Positions 1-16,423 of a stretch of 64,000 nt of DNA are shown in pieces. Within the stretch, counting starts at the first letter, position 1, and every line of letters begins with the position of its first letter. The notes under the pieces were generated by a model. It saw only the letters and a list, made by a program, of their open reading frames with translations, had not been told where the DNA came from and searched no databases. Position numbers and translations under genes: made by a program. Source of the stretch: Zasmidium citrigriseum (lineage: Eukaryota > Ascomycota > Dothideomycetes > Mycosphaerellales > Mycosphaerellaceae); NCBI GenBank assembly GCA_002786025.1, contig NHNW01000017.1, forward strand, positions 310,001 through 374,000, in the 5' to 3' direction.

Positions 1-204
1 GCCAGCGGCACTGCTGGCGCACCAGCTGCTTCTTCGTGGGATGCCGAGGGTGCTGACTGGGCCGCCAGCAGCACTGCTGTCGAGACCGGGTAAGACTATC
101 GTTTTCGATGCTCTGCGATATGTGCTGACCTTCCTTTCTGTTATAGCAACCAGGGTTGGGCCGCTGAGGGCACCACCGAGGCCGCTAACAACGCCTCCTG
201 GTAA
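1..204 (+). CDS. Probable 40S ribosomal protein S0 (uS2), C-terminal end only
   Basis: The gene enters from the left edge. Exons are 1-89 and 147-204, joined by a 57-bp GTAAGA...TAG intron; translation ends ...TTEAANNASW and stops at 202-204. The visible 48 residues are a low-complexity Ala/Ser/Glu tail with regularly spaced tryptophans (SSWDAEGADW, NQGWAAEG, NASW). Tails of this W/acid-rich kind ending in Trp are typical of fungal 40S protein S0, the laminin-receptor homologue. No folded part of the protein is in the window, so the name rests on tail composition alone. Another Trp-repeat tail protein is possible. Confidence 0.45.
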
Positions 205-5725
<5,521 letters not shown>

Positions 5726-6225
5726 GCGACACGAGGCTGGCATGCTACGAGAAGCACACAACTGCCTAGGCGAGGTGATTCATCCCCTTGCCTTGCAATG
5801 TAAAAAGTACGTATGCTTCGTCTACGTGGTTACATGTACAACTAAATCCATAGTATCACTCCTGCCTGCGGTTACACCAACCCGTGACATTCCAAGAGAC
5901 CATCGCGTGTCTACACTTTTCCTACTATCACTGGCCTATCTTTCTGTCCCCTTCGGCAAGCGGCTTATCTCCTCCCGTTCGACTCGGCTAAAGTGAACGA
6001 AAGCTTGAGCTTGGTCTGGCTTCAACCTCACCCCACTCCAATGCTACGCCACGACGCAGGTACGGGGCGGGTATGATGATGGTCGTGCAGGTCGCTCTTT
6101 TGTTTATCGGTCAGGAACTCGACCCCGCTGGGAGGGTTGCATTGACGGTATGTAATGATACGGGACTCTTATATGTGCTGTGAGTGTCTTCCTTCATTTC
6201 TCCTGCTTTGGTTTGCAGCATCACT
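5726..6225. other. Intergenic between ARO1 and hexosaminidase gene
   Basis: Contains the ARO1 3' end and the promoter/5' leader of the GH20 gene. A possible 39-nt GTGAGT...GCAG segment (6180-6218) just before the ATG could be a very short leader intron. Nothing else was recognised. Confidence 0.4.
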
Positions 6226-8659
6226 ATGGCAATATTCAGACGTCTGGTTGCTGGCGCTCTCTGCTTGAGCTCCGCGCTGGTGCAAGCTGATCTCATTGGA
6301 CTTCCTACTGTACCTTTCACTGCTTCGGAGGGAGGCAAGACATTGGACTTGAGCCGCATTAATAGCATCGTCGTTGATCCAACGTACGCCCAAGCGAAAG
6401 ATGAAGATGGCTGGACGCTCATCCCGCCGACTTTGAACGAGTTCGCTCGGACCTTTGCAGAAGATTTCAAAGAGATCGTCGGTGAACATTGCGCAGTTCG
6501 ATCTGGGCGCTGGGGCGGTTCTGAGTCGATATACTTGACCGTGGGCAATAACAGCGAGTTCAAAGATGTTGCGGGAAGGTGGACCTCGGAGGCTTATAAG
6601 ATTGAGGTCAAGGAAAGTGGAGTTGTGGTTACTGGAGCTAGTCCGTTGGGTGTTTGGTGGGGAACGAGGACGATTCTTCAGCAGGCGAGCTTGAATAAGG
6701 GCAAGATTGCTATGGGCAGTGGCGTGGATAGTCCTGGATGGGGAACGAGAGGCGTCTTCGTAAGTCCTTGCTCAATCTTTGGACCAGCACTCGAGTTGAC
6801 ATGACTGTTCCAGCTGGACGCCGGTCGTCACTACTACCCACCCTCCTTCCTCGTCGAAATGTGCAACTGGATGTCCTTCTACAAACAAAACACCTTCCAC
6901 GTGCACCTCTCCGACAACCTCTACAACAACGTCGACATCTACTCCTACGAGCGCCAAATGGAACTCTACGCCGCTTTCCGCCCTTGGTCTGAAGACCCGG
7001 CTCTCGCCGGCTTGAACAAACGACGAAACGAATCTTACACCAGAGAGGAGTTTGATTATGTCCAGGAGAGCTGTGCCGCGAGGGGTGTGACGATCATTCC
7101 CGAGATCGAGGCTCCTGGGCACGCGCTTGTGATTACGCAGTGGAAGCCGGAGTTGGCGATTGATACGAGTCGGGATTTGCTGAATATTAGTTATCCGGAT
7201 ACGATTCCGCAGATGGAGACGCTTTGGAAGGTTATGTTGCCTTGGTTTCATTCGAAGGTTGTGCATATTGGTGAGAGAATCCATGGGAACAGGTAGTGGC
7301 AGATGCTGACTGATCTGTGTAGGTGCCGATGAATATGTCGACTCTGCCTTGTCACAGAAGTGAGTGAAGCAATGTCTTTGGATTCAAAGAAAGCCACTGC
7401 TAACGAGAATCCAGTGCCTTGGTGGCCGAATACAACCGATTCGTCAACGCTCTCAACGAGTACATCAAGGAAGAATCTGGAAAGAGCATTCGTATTTGGG
7501 TAAGTAACATCTCTGTATTGAAGCCTGCTTTTCGTGGCTGACGACCTTCAAGGGGACCTTCCCACCGATGAGCAACTACACGAACAACATCCCTACCAAC
7601 GTCACGATTCAACACTGGGAGTTCTTCGAGGACAACCCCTACTTCGACTACATCAAAAAGGGCTACAACGTGATCAACTCGGATGACCAATTCTATATCG
7701 TTCAGAAGTACTCGACGAGCTATCCTCAGGAGCTCAACAAGACACGGATCTTCCATGGCAATCCAGACGGTTCGGCTTGGTCTCCGAACATCTTCGACCA
7801 AACCAATGCTACGAACAATCCTCCGCGAGACAGTCCGTATGTGGTAGGCCACATTGCTGCGCAATGGAACGACTATGGGCCAAATACCTCGACGTATCTG
7901 GAGGGCTACTATCCATTCAGATACTACTTGCCAGCACTCGCCGACAAGCAATGGGGTGGCAAGATCACTGAGGAGCAGTACGACTCGATCTATCCAACTC
8001 TCCAAGCTGCGGCTCCAGCTCAGAATCTTGACCGCAACGTGCCTTCTAAAGGTTCCACCATCTTGAGCTACAAATTCCAGGCGAAGCCAGTCCCTTACGG
8101 AAATGGATGGGGATCAGGACCAAAACATGGCTGGGGTCATGGGTGGGGACCTGGTCATCAAGGCAATGGCATCCAAGACCTCTCTGGCAACAACTACGAT
8201 GCCAATTCGTCCTGCAGCGTCGTGGACGGTGCCATGCGCTTCACCAAAGGCTGCTCCGTCAACACGCCCCTGAAGTCGAAAGGAAATGACTACACCTTGT
8301 CCTTCAACCTGAAGCAGACATCAAAAACGCCTGGCCCGCTTTTTACTGGCCCAGACAGCGAACTTCGTTCAGGAAATGGCACTTCGTCACAGGTCATGCT
8401 TGTCTCCGCCGGCAACGCCTTTGCCCTCAACTACAGCCTCCCAGTCGGTCAATGGGTCGACGCCAGCCTGATCGCCCGAGGCAACAGGACCTTCTTCTCC
8501 GTTGACAACGGCACAGAGATGGAATTCCTCACGAAAGTCGGCGTCAACGGCGAAAGATTCGCCTGGGCACGCATGGCCGTCGTGGCGCCTCTGCAAACGA
8601 TTGGAGGCGGAAGCTGGGAGGGCGAAATGAAGAGCGTGGAATTGTTCGATCATGCATGA
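6226..8659 (+). CDS. Secreted beta-N-acetylhexosaminidase, GH20, with C-terminal lectin-like domain
   Basis: Five exons: 6226-6759, 6814-7270, 7323-7359 (37 nt), 7415-7499 and 7553-8659, all with consensus splice sites and continuous phase. The product releases terminal GlcNAc/GalNAc from chitin oligomers or glycans outside the cell. The start at 6226 gives a clean signal peptide (MAIFRRLVAGALCLSSALVQA); an in-frame upstream frame lacks that logic. The GH20 N-terminal alpha/beta domain is followed by the TIM barrel with NWMSFYKQNTFHVHLSDN, the PEIEAPGHA strand and the catalytic Asp-Glu pair in VHIGADEY, which spans the 7270/7323 splice junction. After a Gly/Trp/His-rich linker (about 8100-8160) comes a beta-rich jelly-roll-like domain of about 160 residues. 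Several N-glycosylation sequons are present. It converges on the next gene with only 12 bp between stop codons. Confidence 0.92.
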
Positions 8660-8671
8660 GAGATTAGCTAG

Positions 8672-9496
8672 CTAATCGTATGGATGCATGAGTTTGTTTC
8701 CAGCAACTGCTTCGGCGAAACCTTCGAGGACTGTTGTGTGGCACCAAGGTTTGGCTTTGATCTCTTCGTTGAGCGTGGCTGAGAAGCAAGATGACCAATT
8801 TAGACGTGGGTGTTGTCTTACGACCTGGGGGATGATGTCTTTGTGGACGAGGTAAGGTTGCCAGCCCATGTTGTCTGTGATGCTGATCAGCCTTCATAAT
8901 CGGTGATTGTTCGATTGGACGACCTACCATATTCAGTCGAGATCTGTACCAACTGCCCCATGCGACTTATCGTCCCCGTCTCGCCTGGGTCTTGATGGCG
9001 AATGATGGCCTCGCAAACGCTCTCAGCCTGAGCAAGAGGAGCACCGAAACTCTGGAGCTGCTGCAAGGCAATGAAGCCGCCCTGGAATTCAAAGCTCAAA
9101 TGCGTGGCGTTTCGATTTGTAGAAGTCGTTGCGATGTCGTGGAACAAACAAGTCAGAGCCCAGGTTTCGAAGAAGGCGTCTTGGTCGGTCTTGATCCAGG
9201 ATGGGAAGTGCTGGGTGACGATTGTGTGGCCTGTTGAGTTAACATTGCGGTGTCGTGTCTGATGAAGGAGGGGAATTCGTACCGTAGCAGTAGACCCTCA
9301 GGCTGTGATTATAGGTCTCTTGTGGGAGATGTTCCTTTGCATATTTCGTCGCCGCTTCGACGACTTTGGTCTTTGGCCATATCTTCTCAAAGTCGACTTC
9401 TGTGTTGGTCGTTTTGGCTTCTTGTTGCGAAGGAATGTTCGATCGATTGCGAGGAACGTCTGTCCATCCAAACTCTTCGACACTAGACTTCGTCAT
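8672..9496 (-). CDS. HD-domain cyanamide hydratase-like protein
   Basis: Three exons on the minus strand: 9496-9283, 9230-8928 and 8874-8672, with 52- and 53-bp introns, giving 239 residues, the normal length for fungal cyanamide hydratases. These enzymes hydrate cyanamide to urea with a metal-dependent HD fold. Seen: VEEFGWTDVPR at the start, the first metal-binding His in YNHSLRVYCYG, the HD pair in CLFHDIATTS, FEFQGGFIAL, AIIRHQDPGETGT, and the family's ending PWCHTTVLEGF...GNKLMHPYD. The first donor is GTACGA, a variant recurring in this window. Substrate specificity cannot be read from sequence; related HD proteins act on nitriles or other substrates. Confidence 0.85.
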
Positions 9497-9970
9497 GTTG
9501 GTTCTGGTAGTTGACTGGTCTGCTTATGCGGACTTGGATGGAATGAAGAACTATCAGCAATGCCACGCCTTATCGCCCTTACATATACTTGTCGCTGAGT
9601 AACATGTAGCTCACCTGTACCCCGCCAATCAAGACATTTGCAGTTTGCGAAGGGCGCTGGCTTATTGTGCGTTCTTGGGCAACCTCCAGCAAGTGTCACC
9701 CTCTTCGAATACTGCACCCATGACGCCAGCCCTGAAAGCCACAGCCGTTGATCGCCGATGCTGTACGAATGGCGCCATCATGACATATCCTGTACCTCGC
9801 GTTGTTGTGATGACCAAGGTCAAGAACGATAACTTCATATGAGAAGTGAAGTCAATGTGCCATATCCATCAAGGTGCTGGTATGGCTTGCCTGGCACCCA
9901 GAGCCGTGCTACGAACCTGAACCTATCTCCATCAAAATTCAGTTGAACACTGTCCGTGAAGACCATCTCA
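9497..9970. other. Intergenic, upstream of the cyanamide hydratase-like gene
   Basis: Holds the promoter of the minus-strand gene starting at 9496 and the 3' flank of the glyoxalase-like gene. The short open frames here show no recognisable protein. No repeat was seen. Confidence 0.4.
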
Positions 9971-10433
9971 TCACAAACTGAACTCCAGTCTGTTTCCAGC
10001 ATAGTCCCGAGCAAAGAACCTCTGCGGATATTCCTTGCCTTGAGCTCCGCTGTTCGTCGATCCTGGCTGATCTGCCTCTCTCGGCGCAGCGTCGTCGCCC
10101 TTGAGATGATGCTCCCAGATCCGTTGCCGCAGTGCAAGCAATGCTTCCGGAGATTCCAATCGGAAGCATGGATGTCTTGATGACTTCAACTCATTGGAGC
10201 CGAAGGCGATATGGATTTGCTGGCCAGAGTCGGCGATATCAAACCTGAAGCGTTCGTCAGCAGAAGGTCTTTTTTACTGACACACTGTAAGGCAAATACC
10301 ATGCCAGCGTTCCCCTCTGCAATTCCGGAACCTGTCTTGCAGTCAAACCCAGCGTCTGGCCGTAGAACGCGTTGGCTTGCTCCAGTGTCCCCTCCGGGAC
10401 CGTGAGATTTACATGAGCCAATCCAGAGATCAT
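9971..10433 (-). CDS. Glyoxalase/bleomycin-resistance-fold protein
   Basis: Two exons: 10433-10300 and 10244-9971, with a 55-bp GTATTT...CAG intron splitting a Trp codon; 135 residues. The N-terminus has the single-domain VOC pattern (MISGLAHVNLTVPEGTLEQA..FYG), followed by DSGQQIHIAF, SRHPCFRLESPEALLALRQR and the closing motif QRFFARDYAGNRLEFSL, whose Glu is normally a metal ligand. VOC proteins act as metal-dependent lyases, isomerases, dioxygenases or binding proteins, and the substrate here is unknown. It lies in the same orientation as, and just upstream of, the cyanamide hydratase-like gene, but shared function is not shown. Confidence 0.85.
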
Positions 10434-10756
10434 TTTGCAAGAAATGGAGGCAATGTCTTGCGTTTGTTGGGACTCTTTGATCCTCTTGTCGGTTTGTCAA
10501 GAGCTTACCTTGATTTTGCAGTGCTACAGGCGAGCTGACCGTGTGACTGTTGGGGGACGCGGCAGTTCAGGGAGTTGACGGAGGAAACTGCCTCACGGGC
10601 CCGTTTCGGTCAAATTCGCCGACTGATATCGGTCTGTATGTGATATTATGTAAGGAACGCGTGAACGCGTCGTCTCGATACCCGGTTCTTTCGTTCACTC
10701 CTTTCCAATTATCGGTTTTCTGCCAACGAACGCACTATCAACAGATCGTAACAGCC
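10434..10756. promoter_or_regulatory. Divergent promoter region
   Basis: 323 bp between the minus-strand glyoxalase-like gene and the plus-strand gene starting at 10757; presumably drives both. An ACGCGTGAACGCGT near-palindrome lies at about 10658-10671. No gene is seen. Confidence 0.4.
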
Positions 10757-11356
10757 ATGACTGAATCAGACACATTGGTCAGTACCTCCTACGATGATTG
10801 CGTGACTTCCTCATCACTCAAGCTCACCCAGTTCTGCCCTTTGCTCGAGTTGCCTGCCGAGCTTCGAAACAACATCTGGGAGCTGGCCGCCACGGAAAAT
10901 GAGGCGATAAGCATCGATGATGAGATGCGAGTACCAGGCTTCCTTTCTTCCTGCTATCAGATCCGCAAGGAAGCTCTGGCTCTTTGGCTACTTTCCAACG
11001 AATTCGAACTCGTCATCCACTCCGCAAAGAGGATCAAGCAGCTTATCCAGTTCGAAGAATTCTGTATGGACCACGTTCGTACTAGAAGAATGAAAGTGAA
11101 CATCACGTTTTCGGATCGAGGAGACGTGTTCGACTTGCCTGCGGACAACCAGACGCTTCAAGATTGGTTTGTTCACGTTCGGGACGACGGCCATTGGATA
11201 CCGAAGCGCGAAGAGTGCAGACGTAAAGCTCCTGTTTTGGTGACGGCGGTTTTGGAGTTGGCGCAGAAGACTCGCAACCTGGACATGGAGGATGTTGGCG
11301 GATTGATCAGCACGTTGTGTTGGAGCATCGATGAGACGCAGAGGCTGACCATTTAG
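10757..11356 (+). CDS. Hypothetical protein with LELPAELRNNIWELA motif
   Basis: Single exon, 199 residues from the ATG at 10757; upstream frame in the same phase is leader sequence. After a Ser/Thr-rich N-terminus the protein has FCPLLELPAELRNNIWELAATE (quoted in part), the degenerate F-box-like/2EXR-type motif found in large expanded families of Dothideomycetes and other ascomycetes. A CYQIRKEALALWLLSNEF helix follows, also typical. The family has no settled biochemical function; an F-box-like role in ubiquitin ligases is sometimes suggested. A related gene lies 500 bp downstream, indicating local duplication. Confidence 0.75.
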   Translation: MTESDTLVSTSYDDCVTSSSLKLTQFCPLLELPAELRNNIWELAATENEAISIDDEMRVPGFLSSCYQIRKEALALWLLSNEFELVIHSAKRIKQLIQFEEFCMDHVRTRRMKVNITFSDRGDVFDLPADNQTLQDWFVHVRDDGHWIPKREECRRKAPVLVTAVLELAQKTRNLDMEDVGGLISTLCWSIDETQRLTI

Positions 11357-11847
11357 CCGTGGAACCGCGAATTGTGATATCGCATCAGAGTCGAGCCTCT
11401 CTCCTGTAAAATCGCAATGTCAAGGGCACGCGGGGCGGTGTCAAGACTTCGTTGTCGCGTCGAAACCGTGGGGATGTGTTCACAGGTAGTAAGATGTGGA
11501 CGTTGAGGTCTCTCCAATTCAGTGATGGTTACAAGGGCACGCAGACTGGTGTCGATGCGTCGTGGTCATGGAGAGATCAAGGAGAAAGAGAGATCTTTCG
11601 AAACTTTTGAATCCCGGACCAATTTTGCCTTCAACACTTTAGCATTCGTCTGTTGACTCCGATGTCTTCATTCAATGGACGAACGTCTTGTCGCGTGCCT
11701 GCCGTATGAGTGTTTCCCGTCCTTTGCATGTGAAAGCCGAGCTTTTGGGCGAGCTAGAATGAACTTCGTCCAAGTCAGTTGACGCATCAGTAGCTTCACT
11801 TCTATCCTGCCACGCAAACAACAACCTTTGTCGCACCGTCGAACAAC
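11357..11847. other. Intergenic between the two LPxELRN-type genes
   Basis: Contains a short direct similarity (caagggcacgc... near 11420 and 11532, each followed by ggtgtcaaga or ggtgtcgatg) but no recognisable gene. Presumably terminator plus promoter. Confidence 0.35.
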
Positions 11848-12466
11848 ATGGACGACGTGCAAGACGCTTCCGCGCCGGACGGCAGAGAGGCAAGTAACAA
11901 TAAGAACCTCTGAATGTATGCCACCGCGACTGACGAGACTATAGCAATGCCGTCTCCTCAAACTTGCCCCCGAACTACGCAATCGAATCTGGGAAGAAGC
12001 CACCAAAGAAGACGTCGCCATTGAGATCGAACCCAAACTCCCCAGCCGCCTCCCCAAATGGCTCCTCGCCAACAAACAAATCATGGCCGAAGCACGCCCA
12101 ATCTGGTTCCTCTCCAACCGCTTCACCATCACGATGAAGAATGGCAGCGACATCGACACCCTCCTCGCGACCGAAGCCGTCTGCTCCAAGTTCACCAAGA
12201 CGGAAGAGATGGACGTCCACGTTGAGCTCACCAGGCGACTCACCCGCCCACCTTGCCCCACGAAGGTGATGAAGTGGGTCCGAAAAGTACATTCCGGCAA
12301 GACGTCCTGGAGGGTCATGCGTGCAGGGTGCCCAGAGAAGGGCAATACGCTCATTGCTGAGTGCTTCGAAGTTGCATGGGACAGTCGCCAGGAGTCGTGG
12401 GAGGTGTGCTACGAGAAGATATGTGCTGTGATCCGCGAGTGGGTTATGAGGCTGGGGGCGCTATAA
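11848..12466 (+). CDS. Hypothetical protein with LKLAPELRNRIWEEA motif
   Basis: Probably two exons, 11848-11889 and 11945-12466, 187 residues. The intron appears to be GC-AG: GCAAGT donor at 11890 and ATAG acceptor, phase 0. A GT donor at 11857 (GTGCAA) would also keep frame. The second exon opens with QCRLLKLAPELRNRIWEEAT, the same motif as the upstream gene, then LLANKQIMAEARPIWFLSNRF, matching that gene's second conserved helix. The pair is therefore a diverged tandem duplication. Function unknown. The stop lies 188 bp from the convergent lysophospholipase-like gene. Confidence 0.65.
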
Positions 12467-12654
12467 GAAGTAGCGTTGACTTGCTGCGAAGAAGAAGGAA
12501 ACAAATACCTCGTCGTCAGACTGGCTCACATCACGACTGGAGTATAGTGGAGGGAGCAGAAGAAGAGCTTGGACACGGAGGGCGAACCTACGGAAGAGAC
12601 ATCAGCGATGGGTTGAAAAGTCTTCTGGATATGCCTCTTGAATGACATCGAACC

Positions 12655-14721
12655 TCAACCCTCAAACTCCGCCCAAAACGGCCCCTCCTGACTCCCCGTC
12701 CGATTCCACTCCTCAATACTGACACTCGGATCCAGCACCAAAGCCGGATCCACGATCCCCGGCTCCGTATCATCACTAACCCCATCCCAACAATACCTCT
12801 CCATACACCTCTGACACTGCGCACTCCTCGCCATCCCCACCCTCGCCAAACTCCGATCCACAACGGCACATCCAAGACACTCCGGCCATTCCTGATCCAA
12901 CGTCCCATTCCTTTGCGTGACCTGGTTGAAACTATTTGTCATGATGACCGCCATATTCTCGTTGCTGAAAGCCATCTGGAAAGCACTGTAATTCGTGTAA
13001 GCGCTGTAAGGGGCGTTGGCGAGGTACAGGATGATAGGCGCTTGAGTGTCGTTTGTGGTGGTGAGGTTTGCGTAGCAGCCGAAGAAGGTGGGCTTTATGG
13101 TTAGATTTCTGTTGATGAACGTCGCCGGCTCGGGGATGATGGGGAAGGGGACGCTGTTGGCTTTGGCGTATTGATAGGTGCCATAGAGGCTTGTGCCGTT
13201 GAGCCAACTATAAGGATGGGCGTCTCCGTCGTCGTCCCAGGCAAGGATGAAGTCGACCTCCCGGGCGGGTTGCACGAGGCTCCAGAGCGGCAGGGCTTGT
13301 AGCATCTCGGACTCGTCGACGAGTGTGAGGTTGGCTGGTGGATCGGCGGAGTTGTTTGTCGATTGTGAAGTGGCGAATGGATTGGGAAGGTTGGTGTACA
13401 TGGCCTCGTTGCGAGAGAGATTGAAGACTTCTTGGAAAGCCTGCTGAAGCGCTTGGAGGTCTGCTAGGGGTAGCGATGGCTGAGCAGGTGCTCGACTGCG
13501 AAGTCTTGAGCTTCTCAGATTTGAGGAGTTTATATCGCGTTTGGCAAAACTCCCAAGAGTGTTATTAGAGTAGCCCTCGATGAACCAGAAGTTAGTAGCA
13601 TCTGCAGCCAGAGCCAGCATGTATCCAGCTCTCTCGAAGCCAACGACACATTGATCCACTGGAACGCCATCTGACATTTGAGTTCCTAGGTATTTCGTGG
13701 GGAAGAATTGTTGCGGGCCTAGCCAAGATCCAAACTCGAACGGACTCCATTCGTAGATGGCAGCGCTGTTGACTGGCACTTGTATTTCGTAAAAGGCTGG
13801 GTCATCAGAAGTCAGTTGGCCCGCCTGCCACAACGGCAATGGCATGTTGTGCTCTTGAAAGTTGCTCAGATTCGCAATGTCCGAAAGCATAGTTGCCATG
13901 CCACCGTTGGGACCAGGGACGAATTCGTAGGCGAACGCTCGTCCGAAGAAGTCGCTGAAAGACAGATTGTAGCCGGCCTCGAGCTTTGGAGCGATCTGCT
14001 CGAACATCGTTTCCAGAGTGGCTGCGTGCTGCGTGTCGTTGGTAGCATCGAAGCGCGAGACGTTGACTTGCCATGCGTGGACCATCGAATCGATGGATGG
14101 AAAGTTGTATTGGGCGAGAGACATCACTGGCCAAGCTCCTCCTGAGAGTCCGGCTAGGTAGGTCATCGATTGGAGAATGCCTCCTGTCCGTCTACAATTT
14201 TTGATTAGCTTGATTGTCGTCCACAAGGAAGACTGGCAGCACATACTGCTCCACCGATGGCGAGAATCGGTCATCGATAGCTCTCAAAACACCAGTTCCC
14301 GTAAGCGAGGAAGCCCAAGCACCACCACTGATAGCCATAGCAATAATCGGAACATTGGCCTCATTCTCATGTAAACGGGTGAGATACATGTCCAGATCAA
14401 AGTCACTCAAATTCAGTCTTTCCAGATAGGATGTCAAGCCTTTAATGACTTTCGTCTTGCGCCCTTCGACCCAAAGCGTCTCCTCATCGGAAAGTCCAAC
14501 TGCTGATCGAACCCATTGATCTCGTTTTGGACATTGGACCTGGATTGGTGCATACGAGGAGAAATTGGCCGCAGTCAAATCGTCCTCGGCAGGCAATGCC
14601 GCAGAAGCCTCGCGACTAAGAACTTGCAGAGTCTTTCAGCATAGAGATCTTTGAAATCTGAATCTCACTCACCGGCAGCGGAGGCTATGCCCACGAAAAT
14701 GGCCAAAGGGTATGTTAACAT
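12655..14721 (-). CDS. Secreted lysophospholipase/phospholipase B-like protein, altered active site
   Basis: Three exons: 14721-14669, 14615-14247 and 14191-12655 (introns 53 and 55 bp), 652 residues. The short first exon encodes a signal peptide (MLTYPLAIFVGIASAAG). The fold is the cPLA2/PLB catalytic domain: cysteine-rich PVQVxCP-type start, AISGGAW block near residue 114, and the nucleophile motif YLAGLSGGAW near residue 155. Active fungal PLBs have SGGGxRAM with a catalytic Arg and a VDGGxxxQNxPL Asp motif. Here these read SGGAWASS and VDESEMLQALPL, so the Arg and the double Gly are absent. About a dozen N-glycosylation sequons are visible; no GPI signal is evident. It may be a divergent acyl hydrolase or a non-catalytic paralogue. 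Confidence 0.85.
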
Positions 14722-15372
14722 GGTCGTAGCAGATGGGATGGAGGGGGTGTACAGTACCACACGTTGGCTCGAGAAGACAATTCATTTATACCTCCTTGTG
14801 TCCCTGACGTCGTAGGCCATGTCCAACACTCTCAGCTGCTGAACACGCCTTCGTTCAGAAACACAGCCTTTCGCCGAATTCACTGTCGAACATTAGCATT
14901 CGGTCCGAACTTCGCTAATACCGTCACTTGATCTGGAAGTCTTTACGCCAGGCTGTTGGATTCGCTGCCAGACCATTGGCTGACTCGCCCGACCGTCCAG
15001 AAGCGGCAAGGAGAACGTGCTGAAAGACTGTATGACATAGCATACATTTCTGCATCATTTCACATTGATTCGTCTGTTCGGGCTGAATCCGCGAGACGTC
15101 CACTTATGTTTCGCCATTGAGCCAACCACAGGCCAAGTCTCGTGATGAGTTGTATTTGCTGTTGTTCAGCTTCGGGGCCCGCGCGTTGAACAGACACAAT
15201 GCGGCTGACGGCGCAGCGTAAGTCGAGGGCACGAGCTGAATGTCTGGCACCGCCACGACATTTCATGATATCGAGTCTAACGGTTGTATCGGCGAGCAGG
15301 AGTAATTCTTCAGAAGGGAACTTTGCATGTCGATTTTGCCAGATGAGCAAATAAGCCTAACTTCTCATCAGC
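14722..15372. other. Intergenic, promoter side of the lysophospholipase-like gene
   Basis: 651 bp between the lysophospholipase-like start and the 3' end of RAD1. Short open frames show no family resemblance. No gene was recognised. Confidence 0.4.
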
Positions 15373-16356
15373 CTAGCCATCGCTGTCTGTCTCCTCGTCA
15401 TCATCCTCGCCTTCTACCAGAGGCACCACCCGGAAGTCCACGAAAGCGACCCCATTGTCCGCACCTGGAGCATCTACTTCGACCAGATACTGCATGCTGA
15501 GCACGCCTTCTTCATCCAGCCGGAGTGAGACTTTCGATGCCGACGACATGGCTCTCTGAGCGGCTTTGATGAGGCCAAACTTGAAGCTCGCAACTGTCTT
15601 GTTGTTGCACTGGAAAGTCTCCAGAACCGGAGTCTCAGACTCAGTGTCAGTCGTGAAATCGACTGTAGCGGATCCAAGGGCGCCGCTTGCCGAGAAGGAC
15701 AGATTCGTGCCTGATCGCGAGGATGGCGAGGCAGTGATGTTGACGTTGGTAGGGTTCATCGAGCTGAGCTCTGCGATGGCGTCCAGGAAATGGTTGGAAC
15801 GCATGACTGTCCTCATGACGATGCTGTCGCGATTGAATGGGATCTCTTCGGCTGATTCGGCTTCGTACGTCGTCAGATCGCAAGTCGTGGTCACTCCCGC
15901 TTCAGACATGTGGATGCTGAGTGGGCTGCCCTCGCCGTCGTAGGAGAATGTGCAAATGCCGGTGACATTCGAGAAAGCATTGATTCCAGCATGCCGATTG
16001 AGGCGATGAGCAGCGAACGAGTCGTACTCTCCAGGCTTCTTTGCAGTGCTGGGGTCAGAAATGCTGAAGATGTTGAGCGTCTCCAATAGTGACATGAGGT
16101 TCACTTCGAAAGTTGGGAGCGATGCCGATTCGTCGTCAGAGTCTTGATCGGGCACATTGTACTTGTAGGATGTGAACAAAGCCTTGTCGAGGAAGATGAA
16201 AGCTTCCATCACGCTTCCGTCCTCGGTGCTGATTCTCAGTCCTTTGGACGAGATGGTAACATGGGCCTTCTTGGCAAAAGAGATGCATCTTAGCAGAAGT
16301 AGGATTTGACGAGCCGACGAGGAGACAGCAGTGAAAAGAGGCGCGTTGGTCGCCAT
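15373..16356 (-). CDS. RAD1: DNA-damage checkpoint clamp subunit Rad1 (9-1-1 complex)
   Basis: Single exon, 327 residues. Rad1 (Rad17 in budding yeast) is a PCNA-like subunit of the Rad9-Hus1-Rad1 clamp, loaded at damaged DNA to activate the checkpoint kinase. Seen: an N-terminal PCNA-like half (LLLLRCISFAKKAHVTISSKGLRISTEDG), an interdomain linker around residues 130-150, and the second half ending in LSMQYLVEVD...FVDFRVVPL. The acidic tail EGEDDDEETDSDG is common in fungal homologues. The promoter must be very short, because the stop of the next ORF is only 67 bp upstream of the ATG. Confidence 0.88.
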   Translation of the reverse strand: MATNAPLFTAVSSSARQILLLLRCISFAKKAHVTISSKGLRISTEDGSVMEAFIFLDKALFTSYKYNVPDQDSDDESASLPTFEVNLMSLLETLNIFSISDPSTAKKPGEYDSFAAHRLNRHAGINAFSNVTGICTFSYDGEGSPLSIHMSEAGVTTTCDLTTYEAESAEEIPFNRDSIVMRTVMRSNHFLDAIAELSSMNPTNVNITASPSSRSGTNLSFSASGALGSATVDFTTDTESETPVLETFQCNNKTVASFKFGLIKAAQRAMSSASKVSLRLDEEGVLSMQYLVEVDAPGADNGVAFVDFRVVPLVEGEDDDEETDSDG

Positions 16357-16423
16357 GTTGGAAGATCAGGAACCGGTGAGATACGATTCGCTCTATCGTG
16401 CTGTTGCTGCCGTGGGTGCTTCC

